Source of the DNA: Rhodobacterales bacterium 56_14_T64
Lineage (GTDB): Bacteria > Pseudomonadota > Alphaproteobacteria > Rhodobacterales > Rhodobacteraceae
Assembly: GCA_002162795.1 (NCBI GenBank)
Contig: MAAY01000027.1
Span: 1 to 40,346, forward strand
Length of the DNA stretch: 40,346 bases
Reading direction: 5' to 3'
The notes under the pieces were generated by a model, which was given only the letters and a program-made list of their open reading frames with translations, had not been told where the DNA came from and made no database searches. This document shows, one piece after another, positions 16,665 to 23,787 of this stretch; positions within the stretch are counted from its first letter, which is position 1, and every line of letters starts with the position of its first letter. Made by a program: the position numbers and the translations under genes.

Positions 16665-17933
16665 TTAGCCTGCAACTGGAAGCAGGGTGGAGCAGCCCCC
16701 GGCCAGAGCCATCATTAGCAGGGTTAGAACCATGCTGCCTCGGGTGACGAGGGTCACCACTGCCGTCAGAGCAACAAGGCCTAGCGCCAGCGGATCAAGG
16801 CTGTTTTGAGCCGGCACAGCAAGCGAGATAGGGCCGTAGTCCAAGGTTTCTACCTTGGCGAACAGCACATGTAAGGCAAACCAGACTGACAGGTTCAGGA
16901 TGACCCCAACCACGGCTGCGGTTATGGCTTTCAAGGCTGCCCCCAGTCGCGGATGCGAGGAAATCTGCTCTACGTAAGGAGCGGCCAGAAAAATCCATAG
17001 AAAGCAGGGCATGAATGTTGCCCACAGCGCCACTAAACCGGCAGCCAATCCCAGCATTGGCCCTTGTGCCAGAAGTCCGGCCAGCATGGCGACAAACTGG
17101 GTGACCAGAATCAGTGGCCCCGGTGTAGTCTCGGCCAACCCTAGCGCGTCAATCATCTGATCGGTCGAGATCCAGTGGTATTGTTCGACCACGGTCTGGC
17201 TCATATAGGCCAGCACTGCATAAGCGCCGCCAAAGGTGACCACTGCCAGTTTAGCAAAGAACCAGCCGATACTGGCCAGAAAATCAGCACCGGACAGGCT
17301 GAGGGCGATGAGCGGCAATAGCCACAGACCTCCCCAGATCAGCAAGTGCCGTCCCGTACTGATGAGATTCAGGGGCTGCGAGGCTACCTCTCCATCAGCG
17401 CCGCCTCCGCCGCGTATCAAACCATATATCCCGGCGCCCAGCACGATCAGCGGAAATGGGAGATTGAGGGCGAATAAGCCAACAAACCCCATCCCAGCCA
17501 GAACCCAAGCCCTTGGTCCGTGCAACGCCTTGCGCGCCAGTTTGCGCAGTGCCAGAAGGACGATAATCACCACCGAGGCCTTGATGCCCAGAAACCCGGC
17601 TTGAACTAAGGGTAACTCACCATAGCTGGCATAAAACCCGACCAGAACACCGATGATCAAAGCGCCTGGTAGCACAAACAACAGCCCGGCAAGGAGGCCG
17701 CCGGGAACACCCCGCAGACGCCAACCAGCATAGGTGGCAAGCTGCATGGCTTCGGGGCCCGGCAGCAGCATGCAGAATGACAAAGCGCGTAAGAACCCTT
17801 GCTCGCTCAGCCAGGGGCGGTCCTCCACCAGCTCGCGGTGCATCACTGAAATCTGCGCCGCTGGGCCACCAAAGCTCAGCAGGCCGATACGTCCGAATAC
17901 CCGCAGCATGGCGGCCAACGAGGGCGGCTTCAT
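16665..17933 (-). CDS. chrA: Chromate efflux transporter ChrA (two-domain)
   Basis: An inner-membrane transporter that expels chromate, normally driven by the proton gradient. The 422-aa protein is the long form with two CHR domains: the first starts FGRIGLLSFGGPAAQISVMH (residues 10-29), the second near residue 230 with FGGAYAVLAYMSQ. About ten to twelve hydrophobic segments are seen. Its ATG overlaps the stop of the upstream ChrB-like gene by four bases (ATGA), so the pair forms one operon. Sulfate or another oxyanion is a possible alternative substrate. Confidence 0.93.
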   Translation of the reverse strand: MKPPSLAAMLRVFGRIGLLSFGGPAAQISVMHRELVEDRPWLSEQGFLRALSFCMLLPGPEAMQLATYAGWRLRGVPGGLLAGLLFVLPGALIIGVLVGFYASYGELPLVQAGFLGIKASVVIIVLLALRKLARKALHGPRAWVLAGMGFVGLFALNLPFPLIVLGAGIYGLIRGGGGADGEVASQPLNLISTGRHLLIWGGLWLLPLIALSLSGADFLASIGWFFAKLAVVTFGGAYAVLAYMSQTVVEQYHWISTDQMIDALGLAETTPGPLILVTQFVAMLAGLLAQGPMLGLAAGLVALWATFMPCFLWIFLAAPYVEQISSHPRLGAALKAITAAVVGVILNLSVWFALHVLFAKVETLDYGPISLAVPAQNSLDPLALGLVALTAVVTLVTRGSMVLTLLMMALAGGCSTLLPVAG

Positions 17934-18739
17934 TGCTTCACCGCTGGCCAGTCGTGACCTTCGTCGTATCCGTCACGGGCCCAGCGATAAAATGCGTCAT
18001 ACAACGGCATTGCAGCCTCTAGTTGGTCCATATCGTTCTTGTATTGCCGCGACAGGCCGACGGATAGCGCAAGCAGTCCTGCGGCCTGTGGGGCCAACTC
18101 GGGGCTGTTGGTGTCCGCGGCGCGAATGACGGTGGCGAGTCGAGCCAGGGCAGGCGTGGTGAGGCAGAATTCCTCGACCATCACGTCAAAGCTGCACAGA
18201 GGTCCGCGATGACTCCAAAAAGTGTTTTCGATGTCAAACGGGGTGGCATTGAATTTTTCAGCTACGGCAACCACTTCGGCGGGTGGCACAAACAGGAATT
18301 GTGCCTTTGGATCGACGAAACGGCGGATCAGCCAGGGGCAGGCGATGCGGTCGATCTTGGGGCGGTGGCGGGTGACCCAAAGGCCGCCGCTGTGCGGTTC
18401 AGGTAGGCTGGCCACGGGCACTAGTGGTAGCCCGGCATCGCGCCAGGCAAGGTTGCCACCTGCAAGAACCTCAGCCGCGATGCCATGATTGCGCAAAAGC
18501 GCTGCCGCCCCGTGAGAGAGCTTTTTGCCTTTTTGACAAATCACGACAGTCCGGTGCCCGGTCAGTTCAGGCAAAAGTTGGTCCAGCTGGTGATGCGGGT
18601 GTCGCCGCGCCGAAGGGATTAGCCTTGGATCAAGTGTGAAATCTTCATCGGTAATCACGTCGATCAGTATCGGCGCATCTGGTGTGCCGAGTAGGCGCAT
18701 CAATTGTGTGGTGGATATTTCTGAAAATGCAGTCGCCAT
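17930..18739 (-). CDS. Rhodanese-ChrB fusion, chromate resistance protein
   Basis: A 269-aa protein. Residues 1-115 form a rhodanese domain (LIDVITDEDFTLDPRLIPSA, active-site loop VVICQKGKKLSHGAA with its Cys, then VLAGGNLAWRDAGLP). Residues about 120-265 match the ChrB C-terminal domain (WVTRHRPKIDRIACPWLIRRFVDP...FDIENTFWSHRGPLCSFDVM). ChrB proteins sense or detoxify chromate and are needed for full resistance. Here the DNA-binding N-terminus of regulatory ChrB is replaced by rhodanese, so an enzymatic rather than regulatory role is likelier (inference). The ATG at 18739 has AAAGGA upstream; an extension to 18796 is less likely. It is translationally coupled to chrA. Confidence 0.87.
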   Translation of the reverse strand: MATAFSEISTTQLMRLLGTPDAPILIDVITDEDFTLDPRLIPSARRHPHHQLDQLLPELTGHRTVVICQKGKKLSHGAAALLRNHGIAAEVLAGGNLAWRDAGLPLVPVASLPEPHSGGLWVTRHRPKIDRIACPWLIRRFVDPKAQFLFVPPAEVVAVAEKFNATPFDIENTFWSHRGPLCSFDVMVEEFCLTTPALARLATVIRAADTNSPELAPQAAGLLALSVGLSRQYKNDMDQLEAAMPLYDAFYRWARDGYDEGHDWPAVKQ

Positions 18740-18862
18740 GGAGCATCCTTTCCGGAGTTCGGAGAATTGGATGCGAACCTTGGGCCTAAGCCTCACGGGG
18801 CGGTCGCAGAGACCCCATAATCCTATGCAATACTCTAGCTGGCACAGTTGTCAACCAAGAGG

Positions 18863-19318
18863 TTATTTCCACTGAAGGCCTTCGCCGGTCAGGCAGATGG
18901 CCAGAGCGTCCCGGGGGAGCTGGCCCAGTTTCTCAAATAGTGAGAAAAAATCTAGGTGGCTGTAGATTTCTGCAATTCGGTTTTCCTCAAAGCGGACGAA
19001 CACTTGTCCCGTGACTTCAATGGGTTCCAGGGTGTCAGCTCGATTTGCTTTGATGACAGTACGAACGGCCAGCCAATCATCTTGCTCCAAAGCGTGGCTG
19101 AAAATGACTTGAAGATCACTGATCAGGTGGCGAATGGCCAAGGCGAGGTCACGATAGTCTGCTGTGCTAAGGCCAAAAGCAGGAAAAAGCCCATTGGCCT
19201 CTGCATCCGGCTTGAACATCTGCTCAATGGCATCGTAATTCCTTTTGGTCCAAACTTCGTCGAACCAAAACTGGAGCATGTCTTTGTTGGTCATTTGTGC
19301 AGAATTGGTCATGACCAT
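18863..19318 (-). CDS. SnoaL-like / NTF2-fold protein
   Basis: A 151-aa protein with the ester-cyclase (SnoaL) pattern: MLQFWFDEVWTKRNYDAIEQMF at residues 14-35, then a hydrophobic cone (DLQVIFSHALEQDDWLAVRTVIKA) and the strand-rich VTGQVFVRFEENRIAEIYSHLDFFSLFEKLG. Family members are small cyclases, isomerases or binding proteins; the substrate cannot be read from sequence. The first ATG (19318) is used; in-frame ATGs follow at residues 3 and 9. It may be read with or separately from the chr genes, with about 120 bases between. Confidence 0.8.
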   Translation of the reverse strand: MVMTNSAQMTNKDMLQFWFDEVWTKRNYDAIEQMFKPDAEANGLFPAFGLSTADYRDLALAIRHLISDLQVIFSHALEQDDWLAVRTVIKANRADTLEPIEVTGQVFVRFEENRIAEIYSHLDFFSLFEKLGQLPRDALAICLTGEGLQWK

Positions 19319-19450
19319 AATCTCAGCCGAAAGCGTGAAAGAAAAGTGAATTCGAAATGTATCTTATGTTGATTATTTGAAAGTTGACCTCAGGTCAGCG
19401 CGCAGGAAGTAGCGGCTAAATCTACAATCGGGTCAGCAAAGAAAGGATAA

Positions 19451-19762
19451 AGTGCAGGTTTCTGTTGCCAGGTACCTGCGAACCCCGCCTTACGCTGCAA
19501 AGCGCAAGGACTTAATTTTCGATTTCTCGAACTGCTTACGCAGCCAGAGCCATCGGAGCACGATTGTCATTTGCAATTGTACAGTTTTCGCCGGTAACGG
19601 TGGCAGACAGCCGAGACAAAGCTAACCCCTTTAGACGTTCGTCGATCCTATTTCGTCCCCATGATCCCCAAATGAAGGATGTTTGGTGGAGACGCCGGGT
19701 ACCGCCCCCGGGTCCGATCCGCTTATGACGAGCGCATTTATGTCCATAGTCCCCGAGGGAAC
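19451..19762 (-). ncRNA. ssrA: Two-piece transfer-messenger RNA
   Basis: tmRNA rescues stalled ribosomes and tags the peptide for ClpXP. Read on the minus strand, the acceptor piece comes first and ends CGTCTCC-ACCA (19694 down to 19684, CCA encoded). A 23-base removed loop follows (19683-19661), then the coding piece starts GGGGACG (19660-19654). The two 7-base ends pair completely (one G-T). The resume frame at 19574-19536 reads ANDNRAPMALAA then TAA, the rhodobacterial tag type. After the stop, GCAGGT...ACCTGC can pair at 19454-19479. This order is the circular permutation known for alphaproteobacteria. The outer ends are estimates. Confidence 0.93.
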
Positions 19763-19768
19763 AAAACC

Positions 19769-19797
19769 AATATAGGGGCTGGGGCAGCGAATTTGAA
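19769..19797 (-). promoter_or_regulatory. Likely ssrA promoter
   Basis: On the minus strand TTCAAA (19797-19792) and TATATT (19774-19769) are separated by 17 bases, a good housekeeping-type -35/-10 pair. Transcription would begin near 19762-19760, at the start of the acceptor piece of tmRNA. The -35 is only a moderate match. Confidence 0.55.
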
Positions 19798-19947
19798 GAG
19801 GGAAAACGGCGGCAGACGTCAAAATATTGCCAAGTTTTTTTCAGCCGGGGTCGTGTGTTTTGAATAAGGATAAGCGGCGGGCAGCCTTTGACCAGTGCAA
19901 GCTCCGGTTCCGTCGTGATATTTTTCGCCAGAGGAAGCTAGATCCGG

Positions 19948-20679
19948 TTACTTCTGTGCGGCGCGGGCGGCAAAAACACTGGCGGCCAGGCTGCGGGTTT
20001 CGGATTCTAAGTCCTTTAGGCCCAGAGTGGCAGCCTCGCCATCACCTGCTTCGATGGCGTCTGCAATCTGGCTGTGTAGCGAGATGATTTTTTCGCGCGA
20101 ACGGGCAGAGAACGTGATCATGTTCATCAAGGGCTGCATGGCCTCTACCGACCCGGCCAGCTGGTACGACAGCACTGGGTTGGCGGCGCCGTCAACCAAA
20201 GCGCGGTGAAAGGCGACGTCAGAGGCACAAAAGGCCTCGTCTGTCAGGCTGGGTTGGGCCTGGCGAAAGATTTCGGCACGCATGGTGGCCAACTGGTCTG
20301 GGGTGCGACGCAGGGCTGACAGCGGCGCACAGGCGCGCTCCAGCGCATAGCGAGCCTCGCAAGCAGTATCAAAACTGACCGAATTCATCGACAGCAGCAG
20401 CGTCGAGGTAGTGATCTGCTGGCTATAGGCCTCTTCAAAGCTGAGCCGATTGACAAAGGCACCGCCAGTGGCGCCACGCTGAGTGCGGATCAGAGATTGC
20501 GCTGCCAATCGTTTCAAGGCTTCGCGCACGGTGGGTCGTGAGACCTGAAACTGGTCGGAAAGCTCGGCTTCTGACGGCAGTCGCTGGTCGACGATCAGAT
20601 CTCCGCTGACAATGGCGTCCTTGATTGCCTGCGCGATCTGCGCCGAGAGGTCGGCAGAGCTGTTTGGGTCGATCTTCAT
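19948..20679 (-). CDS. GntR-family (FadR/FCD subfamily) transcriptional regulator
   Basis: A 243-aa regulator. The winged HTH at about residues 10-75 (AIKDAIVSGDLIVDQRLPSE, then LSDQFQVSRPTVREALKRLAA) is followed by an all-helical FCD ligand domain (about 95-230) with metal/ligand residues in FDTACEARYALE, DVAFHRALV and SLHSQIADAIEAGD. The ATG at 20679 with AGGATC upstream gives normal length. A long in-frame extension to 21126 runs through the operator and is not real. It is divergent from dmdA-acuI, the position of the GntR regulators beside dmdA in other roseobacters (by memory). It is likely a repressor responding to DMSP or a catabolite such as acrylate (inference). Confidence 0.9.
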   Translation of the reverse strand: MKIDPNSSADLSAQIAQAIKDAIVSGDLIVDQRLPSEAELSDQFQVSRPTVREALKRLAAQSLIRTQRGATGGAFVNRLSFEEAYSQQITTSTLLLSMNSVSFDTACEARYALERACAPLSALRRTPDQLATMRAEIFRQAQPSLTDEAFCASDVAFHRALVDGAANPVLSYQLAGSVEAMQPLMNMITFSARSREKIISLHSQIADAIEAGDGEAATLGLKDLESETRSLAASVFAARAAQK

Positions 20680-20728
20680 GGTCGGATCCTGACGTCGCGG
20701 CACAATGGGGGCGCTGCAATTTTTTATT

Positions 20729-20759
20729 TGTCTGACATTTAAAAGTCTGACATTTAAAA
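20729..20759. promoter_or_regulatory. Tandem operator-like repeat for the GntR regulator
   Basis: The 15-mer GTCTGACATTTAAAA occurs twice, perfectly and end to end (20730-20744 and 20745-20759). The first copy carries the palindrome TGTC-T-GACA (20729-20737); the second has AGTCTGACA. This fits the TnGTnnnACnA half-site logic of FadR/FCD regulators. It lies 50 bases before the regulator start, between it and the divergent dmdA unit. Operator function is inferred. Confidence 0.7.
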
Positions 20760-20799
20760 CGCAAGCACTGAGTCGCGACACCAATATCCGGAGATTGAG

Positions 20800-21044
20800 A
20801 TGAAAGCCATTCTGGCACAAAAAAATCAGGACCATGGCAGGTTGGCACTGGCTGCCGCTGTTTGGGCCTATTCTGGCTGACTGGGTTAGTTGTTGCCTAC
20901 GGATTTGCACGCAGCCGGAGCGACCTACGGTGAAGGTATTTGGCGTGACCTGCTTACGCTGCCCCCGGACGCGGCAGTTTTTTCCACATTCTTCTGATGT
21001 GGGTACTGATCGCTGGCGCGGGTTTGATGTTACACAATTCTTGA
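20800..21044 (+). pseudogene. Decayed small membrane-protein gene upstream of dmdA
   Basis: An ATG at 20800 with a good GGAG (20790-20793) opens a frame MKAILAQKNQDHGRLALAAA..., which stops at 20878-20880. Shifting frame near the stop continues as FWLTGLVVAYGFARSRSD, and further shifts give GIWRDLLTLPPDAAVFSTF and FFHILLMWVLIAGAGLMLHN up to TGA at 21042-21044. Together they resemble a small two-helix membrane protein broken by several frameshifts. The original family is not recognised. It could also be chance, but hydrophobic, well-spaced pieces in a row argue for a remnant. An alternative is a functional 26-codon ORF at 20800-20880. Confidence 0.4.
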
Positions 21045-21060
21045 TCGAAGGGAGAGATAA

Positions 21061-21117
21061 ATGGCACTTGACGGAGAAGTGGGCACCCGTTGTCAGGAGG
21101 ATAGACAATGGCATTAA
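21061..21117 (+). CDS. Possible 18-codon upstream ORF overlapping the dmdA start
   Basis: ATG at 21061 preceded by GGGAGAG encodes MALDGEVGTRCQEDRQWH and stops at 21115-21117, inside dmdA in another frame. Ribosomes finishing it would pass through the dmdA AGGAGG and start codon, so it could couple or tune dmdA translation. It may instead be the tail of the decayed gene just upstream. No direct evidence of translation. Confidence 0.3.
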   Translation: MALDGEVGTRCQEDRQWH

Positions 21118-22211
21118 TTTCACCATCCAGGCGTTTGCGCAGAACCCCTTTTTCTGAAGGTGTCGAGGCAGCCGGCGTAAAAGCCTATACCGTCTACAAC
21201 CACATGTTGCTTCCTACCGTGTTCGAAAGCGTAGAGGCGGATTATCATCACTTGAAAAAACATGTGCAGGTCTGGGATGTGTCGTGTGAACGTCAGGTGG
21301 AGCTGCGCGGTCCGGATGCTGGACGCTTGATGCAGATGCTGACGCCTCGCGATTTGCGGGGTATGCAGCCAGGGCAATGCTATTACATTCCTATTGTGGA
21401 TGAAACGGGCGGCATGCTGAATGACCCGGTTGCGGTGAAACTGGCGGAAGACCGGTGGTGGATCTCGATTGCCGACAGTGATCTACTGTATTGGGTCAAG
21501 GGCATCGCCAATGGATGGCGGTTGGATGTGCTGGTGGACGAACCGGATGTCTCTCCACTGGCGATACAAGGTCCGAAAGCTGAAGAGCTGTTGGAACGGG
21601 TATTTGGCAACAGCATTCGCAAGATCCGGTTCTTCCGATTTGGTATTTTCCAGTTTCAAGGGCGTGATTTGGTCATTGCCCGTTCAGGATATTCAAAACA
21701 GGGTGGTTTTGAGATCTATGTTGAAGGTGGTGAAATAGGAATGCCGCTTTGGAATAAGCTGTTCGAGGCAGGCGAGGATCTGGAGGTGCGGGCAGGGTGC
21801 CCCAATGCGATTGAACGGATAGAAGGTGGGTTGCTGAGCTACGGAAACGACATGACTGACGACAACACTCCGCACGAGTGTGGGTTGGGTAAATTCTGTG
21901 ATACTCATACAGCAATTGGGTGCATCGGCCGTGATGCTTTGTTGCGAGTGGCCAAGGAAGGGCCGGTTCAGCAAATCCGACCAATTTCGATTGCTGGGGA
22001 GCCGGTCCCGGCCTGCACCGAATATTGGCCGCTTTACGCGTCTGGCAAGCGAGTTGGGCGCGTGTCCTCGGCTGCCTGGTCGCCGGACTTCCGAATGAAT
22101 GTGGCAATCGGCTTGGTTCGCATGACCCATTGGGACGAAGGCACCAAGTTGGAAGTTGAAACGCCTGACGGCATGCGCGCGGCGACTGTGCGCGACAAAT
22201 TTTGGATTTGA
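21108..22211 (+). CDS. dmdA: Dimethylsulfoniopropionate demethylase
   Basis: DmdA moves a methyl group from DMSP to tetrahydrofolate, giving methylmercaptopropionate and 5-methyl-THF, the first step of DMSP demethylation in marine bacteria. The 367-aa protein is a GcvT-like aminomethyltransferase and matches remembered roseobacter DmdA over its length: start MALISPSRRLRRTPFSEGVE, then AYTVYNHMLLPTVF, HVQVWDVSCERQV, QGGFEIYVEGGEIGMPLWN, GCPNAIERIEGGLLSYGND and a VRDKFWI end. A perfect AGGAGG precedes the ATG. acuI follows after 11 bases. Control is probably through the divergent GntR regulator and its tandem operator. Confidence 0.95.
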   Translation: MALISPSRRLRRTPFSEGVEAAGVKAYTVYNHMLLPTVFESVEADYHHLKKHVQVWDVSCERQVELRGPDAGRLMQMLTPRDLRGMQPGQCYYIPIVDETGGMLNDPVAVKLAEDRWWISIADSDLLYWVKGIANGWRLDVLVDEPDVSPLAIQGPKAEELLERVFGNSIRKIRFFRFGIFQFQGRDLVIARSGYSKQGGFEIYVEGGEIGMPLWNKLFEAGEDLEVRAGCPNAIERIEGGLLSYGNDMTDDNTPHECGLGKFCDTHTAIGCIGRDALLRVAKEGPVQQIRPISIAGEPVPACTEYWPLYASGKRVGRVSSAAWSPDFRMNVAIGLVRMTHWDEGTKLEVETPDGMRAATVRDKFWI

Positions 22212-22222
22212 AGGAGAACTCA

Positions 22223-23215
22223 ATGTTCAATGCATTGGTTGTAAACAAAGACGAAGACAGCAAGAAAACCTCGGCTGCGGTTGAGCAGATTTCTCTGGAC
22301 CAGTTGCCCGAGGGTGAAGTGACCGTTGCGGTGGAGTATTCGACCGTGAACTACAAGGACGGCCTGTGTATCGGCCCGGGTGGTGGATTGGTGCGCAAAT
22401 ACCCACATGTGCCAGGCATTGATTTTGCTGGCACAGTCGAGACCAGCCTGGATGATCGTTATAAGCCTGGCGATAAAGTGGTTCTGACCGGCTGGCGGGT
22501 GGGTGAGGCTCATTGGGGCGGCTATTCGCAGAAAGCAAATGTCAAAGCGGATTGGTTGGTGCCGCTGCCAGAAGGTCTGGATACGCGTCAGGCGATGGCC
22601 GTTGGGACCGCCGGGTTTACTGCCATGTTGGCAGTGATGGCGCTTGAAGATCATGGTCTGAAGACCGGGCATGGTCCGGTTCTGGTGACTGGCGCTGCGG
22701 GCGGTGTGGGGTCTGTCGCTACTGCGATCCTGGCAAATCTGGGATATGAAGTGGCGGGTGTCACGGGGCGTCCTGAAACGGCTGAGTACCTGACATCATT
22801 GGGGGCTACTCAGATCGTGGCGCGGGATGAATTGAACGAGACCGTGAAGCGCCCGTTGGAAGCAGAAAGCTGGGCCGGCTGTGTTGATGCTGTTGGTGGT
22901 GCCATGCTAGCGCGGGTCCTGGGGCAGATGAAATACGGTGCTTCCGTCTCAGCTGTTGGGCTAGCCGGAGGTGCTGGCTTACCGGCGACGGTTATTCCAT
23001 TTTTGCTGCGCGGTGTGAACCTGCTGGGCATCGACAGCGTGATGCAGCCTTATGACAACCGTCTGCGGGCCTGGCAGCGTATTGCGTCGGATTTGCCAAT
23101 GGATAAGCTGGAAACAATGATCCATTCGGCCACTTTGAGTGAACTGCCCCAACTGGGCGCTGACATTCTGAAAGGTCAGGTCAAGGGACGTGTTGTTGTT
23201 GATGTAAACGCCTGA
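22223..23215 (+). CDS. acuI: Acryloyl-CoA reductase (NADPH)
   Basis: AcuI reduces acryloyl-CoA to propionyl-CoA, detoxifying the acrylate arm of DMSP breakdown. The 330-aa medium-chain reductase family protein has the YhdH/AcuI features: YSTVNYKDGL (residues 38-47), PGIDFAGTVE, GWRVGEAHWGGYSQ, and the NADPH-binding GAAGGVGSVA near residue 155. No zinc ligands are present, as expected. The ATG at 22223 has AAGGAG seven bases upstream. It lies 11 bases after dmdA, and dmdA-acuI adjacency is well known in roseobacters. A strong terminator follows. Confidence 0.95.
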   Translation: MFNALVVNKDEDSKKTSAAVEQISLDQLPEGEVTVAVEYSTVNYKDGLCIGPGGGLVRKYPHVPGIDFAGTVETSLDDRYKPGDKVVLTGWRVGEAHWGGYSQKANVKADWLVPLPEGLDTRQAMAVGTAGFTAMLAVMALEDHGLKTGHGPVLVTGAAGGVGSVATAILANLGYEVAGVTGRPETAEYLTSLGATQIVARDELNETVKRPLEAESWAGCVDAVGGAMLARVLGQMKYGASVSAVGLAGGAGLPATVIPFLLRGVNLLGIDSVMQPYDNRLRAWQRIASDLPMDKLETMIHSATLSELPQLGADILKGQVKGRVVVDVNA

Positions 23216-23242
23216 GCGGAAACAAAATAACCAAAATGATGA

Positions 23243-23268
23243 CAGGCCCCGGATCAATCCGGGGCCTG
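23243..23268. terminator. Bidirectional terminator after acuI
   Basis: Perfect 12-bp arms CAGGCCCCGGAT / ATCCGGGGCCTG with a two-base centre, followed by TTTCATTATT on the plus strand. It lies between acuI and the converging VOC gene. Confidence 0.88.
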
Positions 23269-23273
23269 TTTCA

Positions 23274-23660
23274 TTATTGCGATGGAGTCTCAAACAGCCC
23301 AATTGAATTGCCATCGGGGTCTTTGGCATAGAAAAACCGCCCGACAGGGATTTCAATGATCGGTGAGACGACCTCTCCACCCGCTTTGGTCACCCGCTCA
23401 ATTGTGTCTTCCAAGGTGCCTTGTGCTGCCAAATGCAGGGTTGGTCCCCTGCCGTCGCCAGCGGGTTTGCCCGGATACAGATGCAGGGCCACGCCGGACT
23501 TTTTGTCGTCGCTAGGCGTGAACATTGCTATCGGGTTGGGCCCGGTCTCGTCAATGTTCAGCGTGGCACCCGTGACGGCGCCATAAAATTCGCAAGCGCG
23601 GGGCAGGTCGGTGACGGGCAACTCGGCCCAGACCAGGAAATTATTTGGGGAATATGTCAT
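23274..23660 (-). CDS. VOC-superfamily (glyoxalase/bleomycin-resistance-like) protein
   Basis: A 128-aa protein with two beta-alpha-beta-beta-beta repeats. It begins with FLVWAELPVTDLPRACEFYGAVTG (first module), has IAMFTPSDDKKSGVALHLYP, and ends with FFYAKDPDGNSIGLFETPSQ, which contains the conserved late Glu metal ligand. VOC proteins range from lyases and dioxygenases to binding proteins; the substrate is not readable. It converges on acuI through the shared terminator. Confidence 0.85.
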   Translation of the reverse strand: MTYSPNNFLVWAELPVTDLPRACEFYGAVTGATLNIDETGPNPIAMFTPSDDKKSGVALHLYPGKPAGDGRGPTLHLAAQGTLEDTIERVTKAGGEVVSPIIEIPVGRFFYAKDPDGNSIGLFETPSQ

Positions 23661-23787
23661 GTCTGTAAGTCCTTTGTTTTGACCTGATCAGAATGACAGG
23701 AGCTGATGCCAGTTTTTGTCATCATCGAGCAGGCTTGACCTAGATCGTTAACGACGTCACTGATTTTACAAAAGGATGGGAGAGATC

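Noticed and set aside
19631-19867. Short ORFs in the ssrA region on both strands
   Set aside because: They overlap the tmRNA pieces and promoter, which explain the sequence fully.
20680-21126. N-terminal extension of the GntR gene
   Set aside because: It runs through the operator repeat and non-conserved sequence; the ATG at 20679 gives the family start and length.
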